DNA from: Larus michahellis
Lineage: Eukaryota; Chordata; Aves; Charadriiformes; Laridae
Assembly: GCF_964199755.1 (NCBI RefSeq)
Contig: NC_133899.1
Coordinates: 31,413,446-31,477,445 of the forward strand
Direction of reading: 5' to 3'
DNA length: 64,000 nucleotides
The notes under the pieces were generated by a model. It saw nothing but the letters and a program-made list of their open reading frames with translations. It searched no databases and was not told the DNA's origin. The position numbers and the translations under genes were made by a program. This document shows, in pieces, positions 58,301 to 64,000 of this stretch. How positions within the stretch are numbered: the stretch's first letter is position 1; each line of letters opens with the position of its first letter.

Positions 58301-61300
58301 CCAAGGAATATCTGCAGAACATTACTTCTGTCCCGTTTGTGATCTTGAATAGACAGATCTTCTTTTTGCATTTCTTCTGACTGAAAAGTCAATGAAAGGG
58401 CATATTTTTCTGCTAATTAGACTCCTGGAGATTGCCTCAACTCTTCAAGAACTACCAACCTATTTTTTTTTTTACATCTTTCTTCTTCAATCACAAAGAA
58501 AGCCTTTGTGCCACTTTTTTTTTCCCTTTTGTGAAGCAATTATTGAAACATCTAACGATTTTACTCCTTTGCTTGTTGAAAAATCTCTTACAAGATTAGG
58601 ATAAACAAGCTTGTAAATTAAATAGGTGATCAGACATCTTCATTCTAGAAGAAAGTGATTGGTGAAGTATTTTCCCAAACGGCTCAATGACTGTGAGAAG
58701 AAGAATATTGGTCTATGATATTGCTTGAAAAGACTTAGTGTTTTCCCAGTGTCCTGCACCAAAAAAACCTGCATACTTTAAAAAAAATGTTCTTGACAAG
58801 ATTTTGGGGATGGGAGAAAGAATGGGAAGAGGTAAACCTGGGCCCTCATGATGATACTATACAACTTGCTATTACAGCAGCGCACAAATGGGATCAGGGC
58901 ACCACGGCAATGCTTGTGGCATTGCGGTAATTGCTCTGAGACCACATGCAGCAAAGATGGACAAACGGATGTCATCTTTCAAAAGGTGCTTAGGCCTTGT
59001 AATACGTCATGCTAAGAAAGACGCTTTGGAAGTAGCTAAGTTCATTTATTAGGATCTTAAATGGCTTCCAAACCCTGGTCCTCAGGGGCCTGCATCCTGC
59101 AGGCTAGTAAGGGAGTCTTGGCTCTGTCGCTTTTGATGTCCCTCCTGATGGTTTCCACAGATGAAGTCTTGCAAACAAAGTTGCAGCCATCTGAGATATT
59201 ATCAGCTTCTGCTACTTGCTTCCCCTGGCTGCTGACTGTGCTGGACCCAAAGCTGGGACAGTAGGTTGGGATGTGCATCCACATCTTGGTTACCTCTGTT
59301 TGGGACTTCGTCGGCAGAGCAATGTCCATCACCCCTGCCAGAGACACAGACCACTGGCAGAGGTGGGGGACAGATGCTGAGAGTGAGGATCTGCCTCCGC
59401 TAAAAGCGTCAGGGCTTATCTGTGAGAGTACCATGGCATTTTGGCCTCACGGGGCTCAGCGCAGCGATGCTGAGGCAGCATTGCAGCTTTGTGCTGTAAG
59501 GGACAGGCCTGAGCTCATGCAGCAGGTCAGTGGCAGCCCTGCAGAGACAAGACAAGTCTCCCGATCCAAGTCCGGCATGCCATCTGCTGCACCCACAGTC
59601 TTGCCTTAACTTCGCTTGTTTTGTACTCAAAAATATGGTTATTTGTATTCGGTGAAATAAATTGCGTTATACATGTCTCTAACAGCACTTGTAAAACATC
59701 AGAACTCCTATTCATAAGCACATGATTACCCTCTTATTCTTCCATTTATATTTATTTCTTCCTGCATTTGTCCTTCACACTTCAAAATGAATAGCAAAAG
59801 CCCATTTCATTAAGATAGTAGGAAAAGTAACTAATGGCATATTCTGGCCAAACAAAGGCTGTGGAAAACATCCAGAACATTCAGAATATTAAAACTGTCG
59901 ATACAGAAGTATAAGAAAGTAGGACAGAAGCCAGATGGGTTAAGCTTCTCACTTGTCCCTGGCTTTAAAATGGTGGAAGGTGGAAATCATATACAGGTTA
60001 GAGGGAACCATAGTATGTCAGTCCTCAGTGCATGCTCTGCTGTGAGCTAAATCTGCTGGGAGACCACCCCTGCCGCCACAAGTCTCCTCCAGCAGACATC
60101 AGCATCCGTCTTCAGGCCACCTGAGCTGCATCGTCCTAGTTTCCTGTTCCTGTGGGGCTTGAGCTGAAGTGCAGCAGCCTGCCGGGCCCCTCTGGGTCAT
60201 TTAGTTTTGTTAGTCTGTGTTCACTGCGCAAAGACATGTAGCTCTACCCCTCCTTTCTTTCCTCCAATGTTTTTATACCAAAGACTCCCATTAGTGGTAA
60301 CCTCTAACTTTTCCTGTGCTCTGCCATGCGCAGAGTGACTCAGATACCTGGTGGTGTTGGTCAGATAAATAAAACACATGGCAGTCCTTGAGTAACTCTC
60401 GTCTTTGCTGCAACCCCCTCTTTTGTATCCAGGTGCTTTCAAACCTCCACCTCTCTCCCCAAATGTAGAACACTGAGCGTGAAGTGCCCTTCTTCTTCAG
60501 CATCTTAACATGCTCAGTTTCTTCTGTCCAGCAAAGGACAAAATGACACCTAAACTGTCACTTAGTGGCTCGTCAGGCTCCAGCCATGAGTCTGAGGGGC
60601 TGCTACTCCTTCTTGCATTTATTGATATTCATTTCTTTCGTCAAGGGACGCAGGTGAAAGGTTGTTGTTTCACTAAGGCACAGCTACTCATCTGGAGCTG
60701 ACACAGCCCGCAGAGCGTGGCGCAGCCCTCCCTGGATGTCAGGTGTGGCAGCAGGCTGTTCTGGATCCCATGGCCTGTTTCCCTTCCAGTCTTGGTGTCA
60801 ATCATTTTTTGGACACCGCATTCAGGATGGCTCAGGGGGCAAACCAAGAGCAGCAGAGGCAGACAGTATGTAATCTGGCCCACGGTCAGTCTTCTCTCTC
60901 AAAGGCTGTTTGGTCCCAGAGAAGAATAACTAATACCTAAACTAATACCTAACTAACTAATAGCTTTTTACCGGAAAGTACCATCCCAGGCCAGATTTTT
61001 TCCCTGTCACATACAAAATGTGTGTGATGGGGATGGGCTCCATGACACCAGTCACGTTCCAGTTCCTGCCCTTCAAGCCATCCTTTGTGCTCCAAGAGAA
61101 GCCAGGTGAATACATTTAAGAGGCTTGTGCACCATTTCTGAATTAGGGACAAATATTGTCTCTAAGTATGACCTAAGGAGGGAAGCAAAGAAAGCCCCAG
61201 ATATGCAATACGGTTTCCAACAAATATCCCTTTAAACATTAGGAAGTAGGAGCTGAGTGAGTCAAAATAGATGTGGTTCCATTACTGTCAGTGAGGCTCT

Positions 61301-64000
61301 TCCAGCTGATGTGGCCCTCTTTTTACATGCTGTGTGAGTACAGAAACCCTGTGGAAAGGGACAGGCCAGCCTTGAAGACTGCCACCACAGCCCTTTACTC
61401 ACACTGGGCTTAGGCTGTCACTGTGCATAATAATGAATGAACAAAATTATAGCTCATGGTAACAGTACGTATTGATGGGAATGTTTTTTATTTTGGTCAC
61501 TGTTTCAATGAGGTTCCCACCCACTGGCAGGAATGCAGATCAGAGAGGGGTTGGGCTGATGCAGGAGAAGAAAGGAACATTGCCAGGCACTGACTGATGC
61601 TTTATTGGGCCGTGACGCTTTTGCTTCCAACAATCAAATGTTAGATATCTTTCTCAGGTTTTTATTTTGCTAGTACCTATGGGAACCAGCTGGGCTGACT
61701 GCTTAGAGAAAAGACAAAGCAAGCTAGTGAGGAAGTTTATGGTGATTTAAGATAGATGCTGATTAGTGATTCACATTTGTGTGAATAATAAAATAAATAC
61801 AAGAGAACAGGAACAGTTGCAAGCGTATTTCTCTATTGCTTCCCAAGAAAAAAGAGAGCTGCTGTGTATAAGTTAAGTTTGAGAATTTTCCCACCGTGGC
61901 AGACCTGTTTTATTGCAAAGAAAAGAGCAATACCCTGGAGAGGTAAAGATGTAGTATTGTCAATGTTAGAAATTCTGCACTGAGGACGTTTATGTTGGTG
62001 AATTGATTGGGAGGGAAAAAAACCTAACTTTTTCTCTGAAACATAAACAAGAAATACTCTCTTGGGGGCAAATGATGCGCTGCAGAAATTTGGAACAAGG
62101 CCCCATGGGCGTGCTCCAGCAGTGGCAGAGCTGCAAGAGCTTAACACTTAAGATCCAGCCCTGGAGGGACAGGGCTGCAACAAATTTCTCGCTAGATACA
62201 GCCTCCAGCATTGCTGCTGGTCTAGGCCAAGGGATGAGCAGCCTCTCATTATCTCCTTTCTGTGCTGGAATTCAGTCAATTATGGGCAAATTCTGAGAAA
62301 AAGTTACTTGCTGGACTTTATTGTGAATCTTTTGAAATGTGCTGTCTGCTTTCAGTGAATGAAAGTACCATGGTTTGACACCTGAAGTTTTATTTCCTGC
62401 CTTTAAAGCAGAATGGGTCATTTTTCAGCAGACTATGTCTTCTTCAAAAAACCATTGTACTGCAGAATTAAATGCCCTGCCTCAGGAAACAGCATTAGAG
62501 ACTCTGAACTTCTTAAGTGACTTCATAAAATTCAAAGGTTAGGAAGGGAGAGACTTTTTCATTTTCAGCCTGGCCTGAGGAAAAATCTTGTTTCTGTAAC
62601 AGATCAGAGGAGAAGCTCTGGAGTCAGGCAGACTGCCAGTGGAGAAGACCTCCTTTCTTGCAGGCTGGTTGAATTTCTGGTGGAGCCAGGAGACATTTGA
62701 CATGGAGGGAGCAGAGCCACAGCCCTGGGAGGGAGGTTTCACGAAAGAGATTTTTGGGTCTCACCTGGAGCTCCTTTCTCTTTGGGGCCACTGAGGCTTG
62801 GCCATGTCAGGTCCATCTGATCTAAAGAGCACCGTGAGCTTTTTTGAAGTCATAATGTCATTGATTCCTTATCATTTTCAGATGGCTCAAATAGCCAATC
62901 TTGTTCTCTTTCCAAATCTCCTTCCAAGTGCGATTGCACTTCTTGGTATCTTCTTTCCTTTTCAGTGATGAATTTGGGCATGTCTTCTCCTGCATTGATT
63001 TCTCTGTCTGCCTTCTCTTTTTTTCTCTCTGCCTGCACCACTGACTTCTCTTCTCTTTTCACACTTTTTCCGTCCTTTGGGATTTCTCACCAGAAGTCAC
63101 TGATCATGAGAAGAGGATTTTTCCAAGCCTGGGATTTTGATCAGGGTGGACTCTAAGTGTGTGGAGACATAAATCAGAATGGAAAATAGCTGCAGTACCG
63201 TAGTTCTGCTCACACAGCTCTTAAAATAGAAAGAAAGCACTCTTTGTAGGCTGCAGTTCAGATATTTGTCTGATGCCATGCTAGGAAGACGTCTGACTCA
63301 TGAGCCCAGTCGGATTTAGCTGCAGCATTTAGAGATGCCACCATGCTGAACTGTCTGCCCTCCCCCTTGACTGGTAGTTATAGTCCTTGTACCAGAAATA
63401 GAACAAAACAGATGTCCTCATCTTAACCTCTCCATGTTCATCACTGTCCACAGTATTAGCTTAGGACACTGGTGATGACAGGTTTGCTCTAGAAAACTGC
63501 TCTGCAAATTGAGGCAAAGACCTGCATTTTTTCTTGTGGAGGGGTACAGAGGGTGCTTGGGAATCTATCAGTTTGACTCCCATCTGTGCCGAGTTGCCCA
63601 CACACTGAAAAAGCGTGGCTTAGCAGGACCTTTCTGGCCTTTTTTTTACATCTCTTCAGTCAGCAGACCTGACTACTGAGGGGAGCAGTTCCCTGTGAAA
63701 TACAGGTGCAGGTTTTCCTCAGCCACTCGCAGTTAGCTGTGCGGAGCACAGAGGGCAGGATGGAAATGCATTTTAAATATGCATTGGACACTGAGACGAT
63801 GACTGAATTTTTCATTCCATCCTCACGTGTCCGGCATTGTAGGTGCAAAAAAGAAATTGCAAGCCGTTGTTGGCAGCAGATAGACAGGGCGTTCATGAAA
63901 CAGCTTGTGTGGGTGGCACAAGCAGATCCCCGGCCTTGGCTAGGGGCAGATGAGGGGTGCGTGGCTCTGGAGCAGTCCTTCAAGCAGCTCTTGTGTGGGG
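52333..64000. other. Non-coding stretch to the right edge
   Basis: No gene can be supported. Small features are an (AACAA)n-type tract at 56241-56260 and a moderately GC-rich part at 57.2-57.7 kb with overlapping open frames on both strands. A minus-strand frame at 59057-59434 has a good start context and a poly(A) signal but no recognised family. A purine-rich minus-strand stretch lies near 62850-63080 and gives a highly charged short frame. 57750-57920 is AT-rich and could be conserved non-coding DNA. Confidence 0.4.
59045..59050 (-). promoter_or_regulatory. AATAAA poly(A) signal-like hexamer behind an unassigned open frame
   Basis: The minus strand reads TAA (stop at 59057-59059), six bases, then AATAAA. 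It may mark the end of a transcript or may be chance. Confidence 0.3.

Noticed and set aside
62850-63080. Highly charged minus-strand frame (Lys/Glu/Arg-rich)
   Set aside because: The charge follows from the purine-rich strand. The apparent start is GTG, and no convincing splice sites bound it.
1-64000. CRISPR arrays, operons, tRNA or rRNA genes
   Set aside because: No regular spacer-repeat arrays, no closely packed genes, and no tRNA box pairs or rRNA sequence seen. The window is vertebrate nuclear DNA.

Overview
This window looks like bird (or other sauropsid) nuclear DNA. The evidence is seven copies of the CR1 family of non-LTR retrotransposons, recognisable by their reverse transcriptase, endonuclease and ORF1 esterase reading frames and by the terminal repeat ATTCTATGA. 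There is also one gene of the ITPRIP-like family, which is strongly expanded in birds. There are no operons, bacterial signals or viral genes. Most of the 64 kb is non-coding, AT-leaning, apparently unique sequence, such as a large intron or intergenic region.

Layout. Positions 1-3194 hold a young CR1 whose 5' part (promoter-like tandem units and an open ORF1) lies on the minus strand, head-to-head with a plus-strand 3' part carrying an uninterrupted reverse transcriptase frame. This is the geometry of a 5'-inverted (twin-primed) insertion. A second, decayed CR1 (3868-4665) follows. An ITPRIPL1-like gene lies on the minus strand at about 7.8-5.9 kb, with a TATA box, a candidate small first exon, an intron, a 326-codon main exon and a poly(A) signal. 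Its protein stops well before the usual family C terminus. A third CR1 is at 10.06-11.2 kb. From 11.2 to 43.9 kb there are only two short minus-strand CR1 3' ends (24.4-24.95 kb and 38.1-38.3 kb), simple repeats and unassigned sequence. A CR1 3' half lies at 43.95-44.67 kb, and a CR1 5' half joined directly to the CR1 3' terminus at 51.2-52.3 kb. The rest, to 64 kb, has no gene I can support.

The most interesting pattern is in the CR1 copies. Besides the inverted copy, three of them (3868-4665, about 10060-11204, about 51195-52332) are not simply 5'-truncated. Each keeps an upstream segment (ORF1 and/or endonuclease), lacks a different internal stretch, and rejoins at a different point near the intact 3' end. 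The second point of interest is the C-terminally shortened ITPRIPL1-like gene with its own promoter-like architecture.

I do not claim a wholly new system. CR1 names rest on motif recognition and on comparing the copies with one another. No database search was possible.
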